A stretch of DNA of 64,000 nucleotides, from contig JBHGNT010000010.1 in NCBI GenBank assembly GCA_043228905.1, positions 12,586,001-12,650,000 on the forward strand, read 5' to 3'. Shown here piece by piece: positions 46,257 through 58,473 of the stretch; the first letter of the stretch is position 1; the number at the start of each line of letters is the position of its first letter. Made by a program: the position numbers and the translations under genes. The notes below the pieces were generated by a model that was not told the origin of the DNA, searched no databases, and was given only the letters and a program-made list of their open reading frames with translations. Origin of the DNA: Azolla caroliniana (lineage: Eukaryota; Polypodiophyta).

Positions 46257-47474
46257 CACCTCTCCAAGGAGGAAAATAGATTCCTCCTTCAGAAACCCAA
46301 ACATGGTTTTAGGAAATGTCGTTTCTACATCATCCCCAAAATCCACAAGCCCATTGTTGTAGGACGCCCTATTTGTGCCTACAACAATTATGTTTTCGAA
46401 AGAGCCTCTAAATGGCCACACCATCTACTACATCCTGTCTTATTGTCTAAAAAAAAACACCTCAAAGACTCCTTAACACTTGTTAAGGACCTAGCACACC
46501 ACACCTTCCCCAAAACTTGCACATTGTTTTCTTTTGACATAGTGTCACTATATCCCAGTATACCTACCATAGAAGGTCTATTGGTTTTTAAAAAATCTAT
46601 TTCACATCATTTCCCACCACATAAAACCAAAATCATTATGAGTGTCGCCGAACTTATACTTAGAAACAATTTTCTCTCCTTTAATAATGATTTTTGGTTA
46701 CAAATTAAAGGCACCGCAATGGGTAGTAATTTTGCCGTTGTTTACGCTTGCTTGTTTCTTTCGCAGCTAGAGGACAACAACCTAGCTTTCCAAACATCGC
46801 AACTACTCTACTACAAATGCTACATCGATGATACCATAGGAGTTTGGGAAGGTTCCCCCGATACACTTCACACCTTCTTACACCAATACGGCGTGCCTCT
46901 ACAACAACAAATCCGTATTGAATCAACAACCTCCCCTAAAGAGATCACCATCCTGGACGCCGTCTTCTTCAAAGGCCCATACTTTAAAGAATTTGGCATC
47001 CTCGACACCGCATGCCACCAAAAACCTCTCAATGCCTACATGTACCTCTCGTGGAAATCGTCGCACCCCATAGCACACTAAAAGGGCTTCATCACAGGAG
47101 AACTAAAACGGTATGCTATCTGGGAGAGCTCGGAAAATGGCTACATGGAACTACGCAAAAAGTTCTACGACCGCCTAAGAGCTAGGGGCTACCCATCGAA
47201 ATTCCTACTCAAGTGTTTTTCGACCGTCCCCTACTCCATACGAAACCAACTACTCCCTAACCAATCCAACAACAAAAAACCTCCACCCATTGTTTTTAAG
47301 CTTCGTTACTCCCCATGTATGAAAGAACTCCAAATCGGAGCGCTCGTGAGAAACAAACATAAACCCCTTCTAGGACAACCACAATACAATTCCCTTACAC
47401 CCCCTCTCACGTGCTGGCTAGATGGTAAAAAACTAAGAAACCACCTAGTACACTTATCCTTTCCCCCCACCTAA
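46257..47474 (+). pseudogene. Penelope-like element, C-terminal RT part (one in-frame stop)
   Basis: Reverse transcriptase of the Penelope family. In the frame read from 46236 the motifs are IPKIHKP (residues 33-39) with GRPI, SFDIVSLYPSIP (99-110, catalytic Asp), GTAMGS (159-164), YIDD (196-199) and a thumb-like region. A TAA at 47079-47081 interrupts the thumb; the same frame continues open to the stop at 47474, ending in WLDGKKLRNHLVHLSF, which resembles the W..GK.L...L region that in other family members precedes a GIY-YIG nuclease. No nuclease follows, so this looks like the endonuclease-lacking type (as in Athena and Coprina), known to sit at telomeres in rotifers, fungi and Selaginella. 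Confidence 0.85.
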
Positions 47475-48793
47475 TGTCTTATGTACTCTCACGCCTCTTA
47501 ACCCCCACCTAAAGTCTTGTGTACACTCTTTTACCTTCCCTTTGTACACACTTTTGTATGTCCCACATACAAAGCACTCTCCTCCCTCTCCCTATAAAAA
47601 GAGCAACCTAGTAGGCTTAGTTTTCATCATTTGTACATCGGGCACTGAAGAGCCTCCATCGAGGCAAAATGCATTTGTCGATCATTGCCTTATGATAGTA
47701 AAACATTCTTTCCTTCTATGTGTTGCTCTTATCTAATTGTTTGTCTTAAGTTCTTAAGTGCTTATTTAATAAATTTTTATTAAGTACTTGTTTAATCTCT
47801 TTTTTATCAAATTTTTTTTTCTTAATTTTTTAAGTATTTATTTAATCATTTTCTATTAAGTACTTGTTTAATAATCATTTTTATTACGTACTTGTTTAAC
47901 CCCTTTTTTTAAAGTACTTATTCAATCATTTTTAGGTTTAACTTTTTGTTTAAACATTTGTTTAAGTATTCTCCTCTCTTAATCATAATCATTCTCTTCT
48001 TAGCCATGACCCCTTTTCTTTAACCATAATCCCTCCCTTCTCTTTTAATCATAACCTTGCTTTAAGTGTTTGCCCAAGTGTTTTAATATCTAAATATTTG
48101 TTTAAACATCCGTTTAAGTACTTTGTTTTAGCAACCCCTTCCCCCTTCCCCCTTAATCATAATCCCTTCTTAACCATAATCATTTTTTAATCTCAATCTC
48201 TCTTTTCTATTTCTATTTTTATTTTTTTATAATAATCTTTCTTTTAAGTGTTTGTTTAAGCGTGTGTTTAAACAACTCCCTTTCATCTAAGCGTGTGCTC
48301 CCGTTTTAATAATACTCTATATTGGTGTTTTAATAATACTTTATTGGTGTCTAATAACTTAAGTTATCCCAATGATCTTTAATATGTTCTAAAAACTTTG
48401 ATTAGGTTTAAATACTTTTGATATCTTCAACAAGCTACACTCCCCTAACCCCCACCCACGCCCTCACTTTTCTATTCTTCTAAAACTATATCACTACTTA
48501 TGTTTAGACATACAAATAAGATCTAAACTTGAGTCCACCCCAAACAACCCCCCATGAAGTGCCGCACACTTTAAGCAATCTTAAAAAAGCGTTGATATAT
48601 TATACCCCTAGTGCTTGCCACTCATCACTTCATATCATATATATTATACTCCTAGTAGTCATATACCAACATAAATTTCTATTTTTATTACATCATATAT
48701 TCTATACCTCCTAGTAGTCGTACACCCCATAAACTCTTTCAATTCTCCATACTAATAACTTTACCCCTACAAAAACTAGCAACTATTACAAAA
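47475..48793 (+). repeat. T-rich 3' flank of the Penelope-like element
   Basis: No gene. About 47740-48330 is made of loosely repeated TTAAGTACTTGTTTAAT and TTAAGTGTTTGTTTAAG phrases and poly-T runs. From 47942 on it matches 21283-22121. It is probably the element's 3' untranslated region, ending at the telomere-like repeats. Confidence 0.6.
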
Positions 48794-48808
48794 CCCTAAA
48801 CCCTAACC
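48794..48808 (+). repeat. Telomere-like CCCTAAA repeats, copy 2
   Basis: CCCTAAACCCTAACC after the T-rich flank. The orientation (sense strand of the element followed by CCCTAAA) is the one expected when a Penelope-like cDNA is primed by a G-rich telomere 3' end. Confidence 0.6.
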
Positions 48809-48921
48809 TTCGAAACATACGCTCCATCCTACCCCACACTACCATATTTCCCTCCCTCATATCTTTCCTTCTTTTTCTCCCCTTCTCTCCTCTCTCTCCT
48901 CTTTTGTTCCAATACAGATAC

Positions 48922-49571
48922 ATGGCCACAAACGTCTCAACAGGAGGACCCAAAACACGATCCATTCAACGTCGTACACCCAACGCCAACGCACCCACAG
49001 ATCCATCCTCAACCACCATCGCTGACATACCCACGGATCCACCCACAACCACCATCGACTTTGTGCCGGATTCTCCACCAATGACGACCAATCTCAAGCA
49101 CGTCGTCGCCAACACTCAAACAACCGTTGTAAACATGGAAGCTCCCTCACCCCACCCTCTTTCTTGTCAATTTATAAATAACGAAGTCCCACATGAAATC
49201 CTACATCTATATAATGTGTGTCTTAACAACCCCAAATCCCCACCTAAAAAAATCCCCCCGCCATCTAGGATGCTACAACTAGATTTAGCCCCAACTAGCC
49301 CTAGTATCACGCAAAGCATTCCCTCCCCCTCCCCCACCTTAAAATGGAAGGTTATAAAGAATTCATCACCAAACTCTCGCCCGCAAAGAAGTTCATCTTC
49401 TTTCAGAAATTGTTTGATACCTTTAGCTCACCTCCCCTAGAATGGGGTGGTGGAGATCCCCTTTGCATGCCTACAATAACAAAATCTCTTTTTGAACACG
49501 CCCATGTGTCCTCTAGCGACCACCACACCCACACAAACCCGTGTCCACAAGACAAACCCGTTTCAAACTGA
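48922..49571 (+). CDS. Unrecognised proline/threonine-rich open frames, copy 2
   Basis: Partner of 22148-22866. The first frame runs from ATG 48922 to 49440 (about 172 residues) and has 36 bp (12 codons, around IADIPTDPPTTT) not present in the first copy. The second frame is 49344-49571 (75 residues). At the ATG the first copy has ATC, so that start is not conserved. I do not recognise the product. Confidence 0.35.
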
Positions 49572-49573
49572 TT

Positions 49574-49835
49574 TGCAGATATTGTATGAAAGAAGGGCAT
49601 ACAGAAAGGGTATGTCGATACATGCAAGTTGCAGAGAACAAAAGATAATCACAAGCAAATAATGCAACATTAGAAGACAAATCAAACTTGAAGTCAAAAG
49701 AATATATAGAATTTGGATGAAATACCAGAAGATGACAATATTTTGCAAGCATACCATGTCAGTACAGAAGAGACAAAAACCGAACATGATACATGGTACC
49801 TAGACACTAGTGTGAAAGGAAGTAGCTGAAGTAAT
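49574..49835 (+). pseudogene. Retrotransposon gag/protease relic, copy 2
   Basis: Same CCHC knuckle (49574-49615) and WYLDT text as at 22869-23124, with the same breaks, so decay preceded the duplication. Confidence 0.45.
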
Positions 49836-50410
49836 ATTTTTTTCCAAGTAGTAAAATAGAATAGTTAAGAAAATAGAACAATTAGTGTAATTGTGGGTTC
49901 TTGCCGAATGGCAAGTGTATATCTTGGAAGAGTCTCTCAAATCGCCTATAAAAAGGGATCGGGAACATTGTATCAAGATTGATCTGTTTGGTTATCGTAA
50001 TATAATTTTGGTTGATAGAGTATAATATGTATCAACTGCCTTGCTTGTCATCTCTATTACGGATATTATGTATATAACTAAGAATCGATCAAGGTAGTAT
50101 CTCATAATCGTTTTCATTAAGTAGGTATCAAGAGAGAGAGAGAGAGAGAGAGAGAATGGCAGCATTCTCGAATTCCGGACATCAGGTGAAGATGCATGTG
50201 AGGAGGGAGGCCAAGACGAAATGCAACATCGCTTATATTACCAATGATCTCGTACGGGCAAAAGCGTTGGAAATATAATTTACTGCGAGGCATAGTGGTC
50301 TTGATGTTGTGTTATAGAAGCCATACACGATCCCCCACATAATTTTTTTTTGAGGAGTTTAGGTGATGACGGTGCGCAATCCTCTTGTACGTACTTTGAG
50401 CATCACGCAA
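49836..50410 (+). repeat. LTR-like stretch, copy 2
   Basis: TATAAAAAGG at 49947-49956, GGTATCAAGAG shortly before a (GA)n run, as in 23125-23706. The match to the first copy ends at GCAAATTGTGGAG; after it this copy continues with about 45 bp not seen in the first. Confidence 0.35.
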
Positions 50411-50455
50411 ATTGTGGAGAATGGTAGCGTAAATTTCTTGGACCCGACAGAGATG

Positions 50456-50527
50456 ATACATGTAGTTGAGTTGGTTCGGATTGTTGGTTTTTACCCGAGA
50501 CGCCCGGGTTCAACTACAGGCATTGGA
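50456..50527 (+). pseudogene. Module B tRNA-like with A-type B box
   Basis: B-type D arm and anticodon region (GTTTTTACCCGAGACGCC) but GGGTTCAACTACAGG instead of GGGTACAACAAT. It is either an early form of module B or a product of exchange with module A. Confidence 0.5.
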
Positions 50528-50800
50528 AACACTATATACATCATAGATCATAAATTAATGTGGCATCCATAAAAACCCTTGAACTTATTATTTTGGCATC
50601 GATACTCCTCAGTTGTTTGGTGATGCTTGCGAAATACATAAATATTATTTTGGCATCGATAAAAACCGGTGAACTTATTAAATCTTAAAACTGAGAGTGT
50701 CTTAGAATAATCCTCTGTTTCTTGTTGATGCTTGCACAATATATAAATATTATTTATCACTAATCAATGATTGCAATATTAAAAAGTGTACAAGATGTGA

Positions 50801-50872
50801 TCCATGGAAGCCTAGTTGGTTAGAATACTCGGCTCTCACACGAGAGACTCAGGTTTAACTCCCGGCAATGAA
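50801..50872 (+). pseudogene. tRNA-Glu(CTC)-like
   Basis: Acceptor TCCATGG/CAATGAA and B box GGTTTAACTCC are decayed. Confidence 0.5.
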
Positions 50873-51596
50873 AACGACAATATCATATATTAAATTTCCG
50901 ACGCATATCATGTGTTAACTGTTTGATAACTCAAAAACTCAAGACGTAAAGTAGATGTTACAATAATGTACAATTAACAAAATAAGCAATATTATGTTTA
51001 AAGGATTGATAACGAACATTACTTTAAATTTTTTCTCCTAATATCAATTTCTAATCTTAATCCCATTATTCGATTAATGGTAGAGGTTTCGAATGAAATT
51101 GGACCAAACATTATGTTGTTCGGGACAACAAGAAGCAGTATGTTTAGTTGTGGTTATTCCTCAACATTGTTACGATAAATTAGTACACCAACAATTATAG
51201 TTTGGATCACTTGATATAATTTCAAACAATAGGCATAGATTGCAGAATAATGGTTAACTGTCGACAAGCATTGCACTATATTTCTTTATTTGTAGCAAAG
51301 CAGTAGAATAGCACATTAACAAATTTAATTACTAAATGAATTCCATTGTAATCAAGTTGCCTCGAATCGTTGATTCTTACTCGAAACACGCGGGTACAAG
51401 TATAGGCATAGGAAAAACTAGATACATTATATATCATGAGTTAATGTTGCATCGATAAAAAGCCGTGAAATTATTAAATCTTCAAAACGTGAGTGTGTTA
51501 GAATAATCCTCTGTTTCCTGTTGATGCTTGCGCAATATATAAATATTATTTATTAGTAATCAATGATTACAATATTAAAAAGTGTACAAGATGTGA

Positions 51597-51668
51597 TCCA
51601 TTGAAGTCTAGTTGGTTAGAATATTCGGCTCTCACCCGAGAGACCCGAGTTCAACTCTCGGGAATAGA
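51597..51668 (+). pseudogene. tRNA-Glu(CTC)-like, TCCATTGAAG subfamily
   Basis: 3' acceptor GAATAGA; T stem CCGAG/CTCGG is good. Confidence 0.55.
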
Positions 51669-52347
51669 AAGGACAATATCATATATAAAATTTTGTGACG
51701 CATGTCATGTGTTAACTGTTTGATAACTCAAAAACTCAAGACGTAATGAGTTAAAATAATGTACAATTAGCCAAGTAATCAATATTATGTTTGAAGAATT
51801 GAGAAAGAACTTTACATTTAGGTTTTTCTGCTGACATCAATTTCTAAACTTAATCCCATTATTCAATTAATAGTAGAGGTTTCAAATGAAATTTGACAAA
51901 ACATTAGGTTGTTCGGGACAAGAAGAAGCAATATATTTAGTCGTGGTTATTTCTCAATATGGTTACGACAAATTCGTACACCGACAATTATAGTTTAGAT
52001 AACTTGATAAAACTTCCAAACATACACATAGATGTAGAATAATGGTGAACTCTCGATCAACATTGCACCATAGTTCTTTATTTCAAGCAAAGCAGTAGAA
52101 TATTACATTAACTAATTCATTTACTAAATGAATTCTATTGTCCCGGGTACAACCATAGGCATTGGTAAAACTAGATACATCATAGATCATGAGGTTATGT
52201 CTTATCGATAAAAACCCTTCAAATTATGAAATCTTAAAAACGAGAGTGTGTTAGAAAACTCCTCATTTTCTCGTTGATGCTTGCGCAATATATAAATATT
52301 ACGTATTACTAATCTATAATTGCAATATATCTGTATACAAGATAGGA

Positions 52348-52419
52348 TCCATTGTAGTTTAGTTGGTTAGGATACTCGGCTTTCACCCGAGATCCCTGTG
52401 TTCAACTACCCGCAATGGA
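52348..52419 (+). pseudogene. tRNA-Glu(TTC)-like
   Basis: Acceptor perfect, anticodon arm good; T stem broken (CTGTG/ACCCG). Confidence 0.55.
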
Positions 52420-53058
52420 AACGACAATACCATATATTAAATTTCCGACGCATATCATTTGTTTACTGTTTGATAACTCAAATACTGAAGACCTAAAGTA
52501 GCTGTTACAATAATGTACAATTAACAAAACAATCAATATTATGTTTGAAGGATTGATGACAAACTTTAGTTTGATTTTTTTCTCCTAAAATAATTTTCTA
52601 AACTTATTCCCATTATTCGATTAATGGTAGAGGTTTCAAATGTCATGTGTTAAGTGTTCGATAACTGAAAAACTGATACAATTTCCAAAAATACGCATAG
52701 ATTGTCGAATAATGGTGAATTCTCGATGAGCATTGCACCATGTTTCTTTATTTGAAGTGAAGCACTAGAATATTACATTAACTAATTCATTTACTAAATG
52801 AATTCCATTGTACTCTAGTTGGTTCGGATCCATGATTTTTACACGAGATTCCCAGGTACATCAATTGGCATGGGAAAAACTAGATACATCATAGATCATG
52901 AGTTAATATCGCATCGATGGAAACCCTTGAAATTAATAAATCTTAAAACCGAGAGTGTGTTAGAATAATCCTCTGTTTCTCATTGATGCTTGCGCAATAT
53001 ATAAATATTATTTATTACTAATCAATGATTACAATATTGAAAAGTATACAAGATATAA

Positions 53059-53130
53059 TCCATTGTAGCCTAGTTGGTTAGGATACTAGGATCTCACCCA
53101 AGACACCCGGGTTCAACACCCGACAATGGA
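53059..53130 (+). pseudogene. tRNA-Glu(CTC)-like
   Basis: Loop ATCTCAC, anticodon stem CTAGG/CCAAG and T arm GGTTCAACACC are altered; acceptor perfect. Confidence 0.5.
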
Positions 53131-53854
53131 AACGACAATATCATATATTAAATGTCCGAGGCATATCATGTGTTAATTATTTGATACGTCAAAAATTCAA
53201 GCTCTAAAGTAGTTGTTACAATAATGTACAATTAACAAAATAATCAATATTATGTTTGAAGGATTGATGATGAACATTGCTTTGATTTTTTTCTCGTAAC
53301 ATCAATTTCTAAACTTAATCCCATTATTCAAATAATAGTAGAGGTTTCAAATATAATTTGACAAAACATTATGTTGTTCGGGACAAGAAGAAGCAGTATA
53401 TTTAGTCGTGGTTATTCCTCAACATTATTACGACAAATTAGTACACCAAGAATTATAGTTAGGATAACTTGATACAATTTCCAAAAATACGCATAGATTG
53501 TCGAATAATGGTGAATTCTCGATGAGCATTGCACCATGTTTCTTTATTTGAAGTAAAGCACTCGAATATTACATTAACTAATTCATTTACTAAATTAACT
53601 CCATTATACTCTAATTGGTTCGGATTCATGATTTTTACACGAGACTCCCAGGTACATCAATTGGCATGGGAAAAACTAGGTACATCATATATCATGAGTT
53701 AATATCACATCGATGGAAAGCCTTGAAATTATTAAATCTTAAAACCGAGAGTGTGTTAGAATAATCCTCTGTTTCTCGTTGATGCTTGCGCAATATATAA
53801 ATATTATTTATTACTAATTAATGATTGCAATATTGAAAAGTACACAAGATATAA

Positions 53855-53926
53855 TCAATTGTAGTCTAGTTGGTTAGGATACTAGGCTCTCACTCGAGAG
53901 ACCGGGGTTCAACACCCAACAATGGA
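53855..53926 (+). pseudogene. tRNA-Glu(CTC)-like
   Basis: 5' acceptor TCAATTG loses pair 3-70; T stem CGGGG/CCCAA is weak. Confidence 0.5.
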
Positions 53927-54449
53927 AATGACAATATCCTATATTAAATTTCCGACGCATATCATGTTTTACTTGTTTGATAACTCAAAAACCCTAGATT
54001 GTGTTTGAAGGATTGATGACAAACTTTCCTCAATCAACATTGCAAAAATACGCATAGATTGTAGAATAATGGTCAATTCTCGATCAACATTGCAACATAT
54101 TTCTTTATTTGAAGCAAAGCACTAGAATATTACATTAAGTAATTCATTTACAATATTTCTTTATTTGAAGCAAAGCACTAGAATATTTCTTTATTTCATT
54201 GTAGCCTACTTGGTTCGGATCCTTGTTTTTTACACGAGACTCCCGGGTACAACAATAGGCATTGGAAAAACTAAATACATCATAGATCATGAGGTAATGT
54301 CGCATCGATAAAAACCCTTGAAATTATTTAATCTTAAAAGCAAGAGTGTGTTAGAATAATCCTCAGTTTCTCGTTGATGCTTGCGCAATATATAAATATT
54401 ATTTATTACTAATCTATGATTGCAATATTAAAATGTACACAAGATATAA

Positions 54450-54521
54450 TCCATTGTAGTCTAGTTGGTTAGGATACTTGCCTCTCACCCGAGAGACCCG
54501 GGTTCAACTCCCGCAAATGGA
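54450..54521 (+). pseudogene. tRNA-Glu(CTC)-like
   Basis: Consensus except CCCGCAAATGG at the 3' end, which costs one T-stem and one acceptor pair, and CTTGC in the anticodon stem. Confidence 0.55.
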
Positions 54522-55241
54522 AACGACAATATCATATATTAAATTTCCGACGAATATCATGTGTTAACTGTTTGATAACTCAAAAACTCAAGACCTAAAG
54601 TAGTTGTTACAATAATGTACAATTAACAAAATAATCAATCTTCTGTTTGGAGGATTGATGACGAACATAACATTAATTTTTTTCTTCTAACATCAATTTC
54701 TAAACTTAATCGCATTATTCAATTAATGGTAGAGCTTTCAAATGAAATTAGACAAAACATTATGTTGTTCGGGACAACAAGAAGAAGTATATTTGGTTGT
54801 GGTTATTCGTCAACATTGGTACGACAAATTAGTACACCAACAATTACAGTTTGGATAACTCGATACAATTTCAAACAATACGCATAGAATACAAAAGAAT
54901 GTTCAACTGTCGACAGGCATTGCACCATGTTTCTTTATTTGTAGCAAAGCACTAGAATAGTACATTGACTAATTTATTTTCTAAATGAATTCCATTGTAA
55001 TCAAGTTGTCTGGAATCGTTAATTTCTACTCGAAACGTGCGGGGACAAGTACAGGCATACGAAAAACTAAATACATTATATATCATGAGTTAATGTGGCA
55101 TAGATAAAAACCCGTGAAATTAATAAATCTTAAAAACGAGAGTGTGTTAGAATAATCCTCTGTTTCTTGTTGATACTTGTGCAATATATACATATTATTT
55201 ACTACTAATGAATGATTGCAATATTAAAAAGTGTACAAGAT

Positions 55242-55291
55242 GAATACTTGGCTCTCACCCAAGAGACCCGTGTTCAACTCCTGGGAATAGA
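55242..55291 (+). pseudogene. tRNA-Glu(CTC)-like, 5' half deleted
   Basis: Starts in the anticodon arm (GAATACTTGGCTCTCACCC); ends GGGAATAGA. Confidence 0.6.
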
Positions 55292-55739
55292 AAGGACAAT
55301 ATCATATATAAGAGTTTGTGACGTATGTCATGTGTTTGATCAGTCAATAAATCAAGACGTAAAGTAGTTACAATGATGTACAATTAACAAAATAATTAAT
55401 ATTATATTTGAAGGATTGATGACGAACTTTGCTTTCATTTTTTTCTCCTAACATCCATTTCTAAACTTAATCGCATTATTCAATTAATAGTAGACGTTTC
55501 AAATGAAATTTGACAAAATATTATGTTGTTCGGGAAAAGAAGAAGCAATATATTTAGTCGTGGTTATTTCTCAACATGGTTACAACAAATTAGTACACTG
55601 ACAATTATAGTTTGCATAACTTGATAGAATTTCCAAAAATACGCATAGATTGTAGAATAATGGTGAACTCTCGATCAACATTGCACCATATTTCTTTATT
55701 TGAACCAAAGCACTAGAATATTACATTTACTAAATAAAT

Positions 55740-55840
55740 TCCATTGTAGTCTCTTTGGTTCGGATTCATGTTTTTTTACGCATAGATTGCAGAATAATGG
55801 TCAATTGTCGAGAGACACGGGTTCAACTCTCACCAATAGA
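55740..55840 (+). pseudogene. Chimeric tRNA-like (module B start, module A end)
   Basis: Same structure as 13921-14021, so it was formed once and copied within the array. Confidence 0.55.
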
Positions 55841-56846
55841 AAAGAAAATATCATACATCATATTTCGCGACGCATGTCAAGTGTTAAGTGTTCGATAACT
55901 CAAAAACTGAAGACCTAACATTATTTCTGTTTGGGATAACAAGATGCAGTATATTTAGTTCTGGTTATTCCACAACTTTGTTACGAAAAGTTAGTACACC
56001 AACAAATTATAGTTTGGATAACTCGATACAATTTCAAACGATACGCATAGATTGCAAAATAATAGTCAACTGTCGATGAGCATTGCACCATGTTTCTTTA
56101 CTTGTAACAAACGACTAGAATGGTACATTAACTAATTCATTTACTAAATGAATTCCATTGTAATCAAGTTGCCTCGTATCCTTGCTTTTTACTTGAGACG
56201 CCCTGGTACAATTAGATATGTCGGATATCATGAGTTAATGTGGAATCTATCAAAACCGTTGAAATTATTAAATCTTAAAAACGAGAGTATGGTAGAATAA
56301 ACCTCAGTTTTTCGTTGATGCTTGCGCAAAATATAAATATTATTTATTTCTAATCAATGATTGCAACATTATGTTGTTCGGGACAACAAGAAGCAGTATA
56401 TTTAGTTGTGGTTATTCCTCAACATTGTTACAAGAAATTAGTACACCAATAATTATAGTTTGGATAACTTGATAGAATTTCAAACAATACGCATAGATTG
56501 CAAAATAATGGTCAACTCTCGACAAGCATGTTTCTTTATTTGTAGCGAAGCACTAGAATACTACATTAACTAATTCATTTAGTCAATGAATTCCATTGTA
56601 ATCAACTTGCCTCGCATCATTGATTTTTCCCCGAGATGCGCGGGTACAAGCACATGCATAGGAAAAACTAGATACATCATAGATTATGAGTTAATTTGGC
56701 ATTGATAAAAACCCGTGAAATTATTAAATCTTAAAAATGAGAGTGTGTTAGAATAATCTTCTGTTTCTCGTTGATGCGTGCGCAATATAGAAATAGTATT
56801 TATTACTAATCAATGATTACACTATTAAAAAGGGCACAAGATGTGA

Positions 56847-56918
56847 TACAGTGTAGTGTAGTTGGTTAGGATACTCGGCTCTCACCCGAGAGACTCGGGT
56901 TTAATTCCCGGAAATGGA
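56847..56918 (+). pseudogene. tRNA-Glu(CTC)-like
   Basis: 5' acceptor TACAGTG does not pair; anticodon arm perfect; T stem TCGGG/CCCGG has one T-G. Confidence 0.5.
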
Positions 56919-57624
56919 AACGACAATATCATATATTAAACTTCCGACGCATATCATGTGTTAATTGTTTGATAACTCAAAAACGCAAGACCTAAAGTAG
57001 GTGTTACAATAATGTACAATTAACAAAATAATCAATATTATGTTTGAAGGATTGAGAAAGAACTTTACTTTGATATTTCTCTCCTAAGATCAATTTCTAA
57101 ACTTAATCCCAGTATTCGATTAATGGTAGAGGTTTTAATTGAAATTGGACAAAACATTATGTTGTTCGGGACAACAAGAAGCAGTATATTTGGTTGTGGT
57201 TATTCGTCAACATGGTTACGACAAATTAGTACACCAACAATTATAGTTTGGATAACTAGATACAATTTCAAACAATACGCATCGATTGTAGAATAATGGT
57301 CAACTATCGATGACTATTGCACCATGTTTCTTTATTTGTAACAAAGTACTAGAAATGTAAATTCACTAATTCATTTACTAAATGAATTCCATTATTTTCA
57401 AATTGCCTCGGATCTTTGCTTTTTACATGGAACGCCCGAGTAGAAGTAGATATACCATATATCATGAGTAAATGTGGCATCGATAAAAACTCTTGAAATT
57501 GTTAAATCCTAAAAACGAGAGTGTGTTATAATAATCATCCGTTTTTCGTCGATGCTTGCACAATATATAAATATTATTTATTCCTAAACAATGATTGCAA
57601 TATTAAAAAGTGCACAAGATGTGA

Positions 57625-57696
57625 TCCATTGTAGTCTAGCTGGTTGGAATACTCGGCTCTCAGACGAGAGACCCGGGTTCACCTCCCGGGAATAGA
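57625..57696 (+). pseudogene. tRNA-Glu(CTC)-like, GAATAGA subfamily
   Basis: T stem CCGGG/CCCGG good, T loop TTCACCT; acceptor mismatched; D-arm GGTTGGAAT. Confidence 0.5.
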
Positions 57697-58401
57697 AAGG
57701 ACAATATCATGTATCAAATTTTGCGAGGCATGTCATGTGTTAACAGTTTGATAACTCAAAAACTCAAGACCTAAAGTAGTTACAATAATGTTTAATTAAC
57801 CAAATAATCAATATTATGTTTGAATGATCGATAAAGAACTTTGCTTTGATTTTTTTCTCCTAGCATCCATTTCTAAGCTTAATCCCATGATTCAATTAAT
57901 AGTAGAGGTTTCAAATATAATTTGACAAAACATTATGTTGTTCGGGACAACAAGAAGTAGTATATTTAGTTGTGGTTATATCCTCAACATTGTTACAATA
58001 AATTAGTACACCAACAATTGTTGTTTGGATAATTCGACAGAATTTCAAACAATACACATAGATTGCAAAATAATGGTCAATTGTCGATGAGTATTGCACC
58101 ATGTTTCTTTATTTCTAACAAAGGACTAAAATGGTACATTAACTAATTCATTTACTAAATTAATTCCATTTTAATCAAGTTGACTCGGATCCTTGCTTTT
58201 TACCTGAGACGCCCGGGTACAAGTAGATATATCCCATATCATGAGTTAATATGGCATCGATAAAAATCCTTGAAATTATTAAATCTTAAAAACGAGAGTG
58301 TGTTAAAATAATCGTCAGTTTTTCGTTGATGCTTATGCAATATATAAATATTATTTATTTCTAATCAATGATAGAAAGATTAAAAAGCACAAAATATGTG
58401 A

Positions 58402-58473
58402 TCCATGATAGTCTAGTTGGCTAGGATACTCGGATTTCACCTGAGAGACCCGGGTTCAACTCTCGACAATGGA
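58402..58473 (+). pseudogene. tRNA-Glu(TTC)-like
   Basis: 5' acceptor TCCATGA; loop ATTTCAC; T stem CCGGG/CTCGA. Confidence 0.5.
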
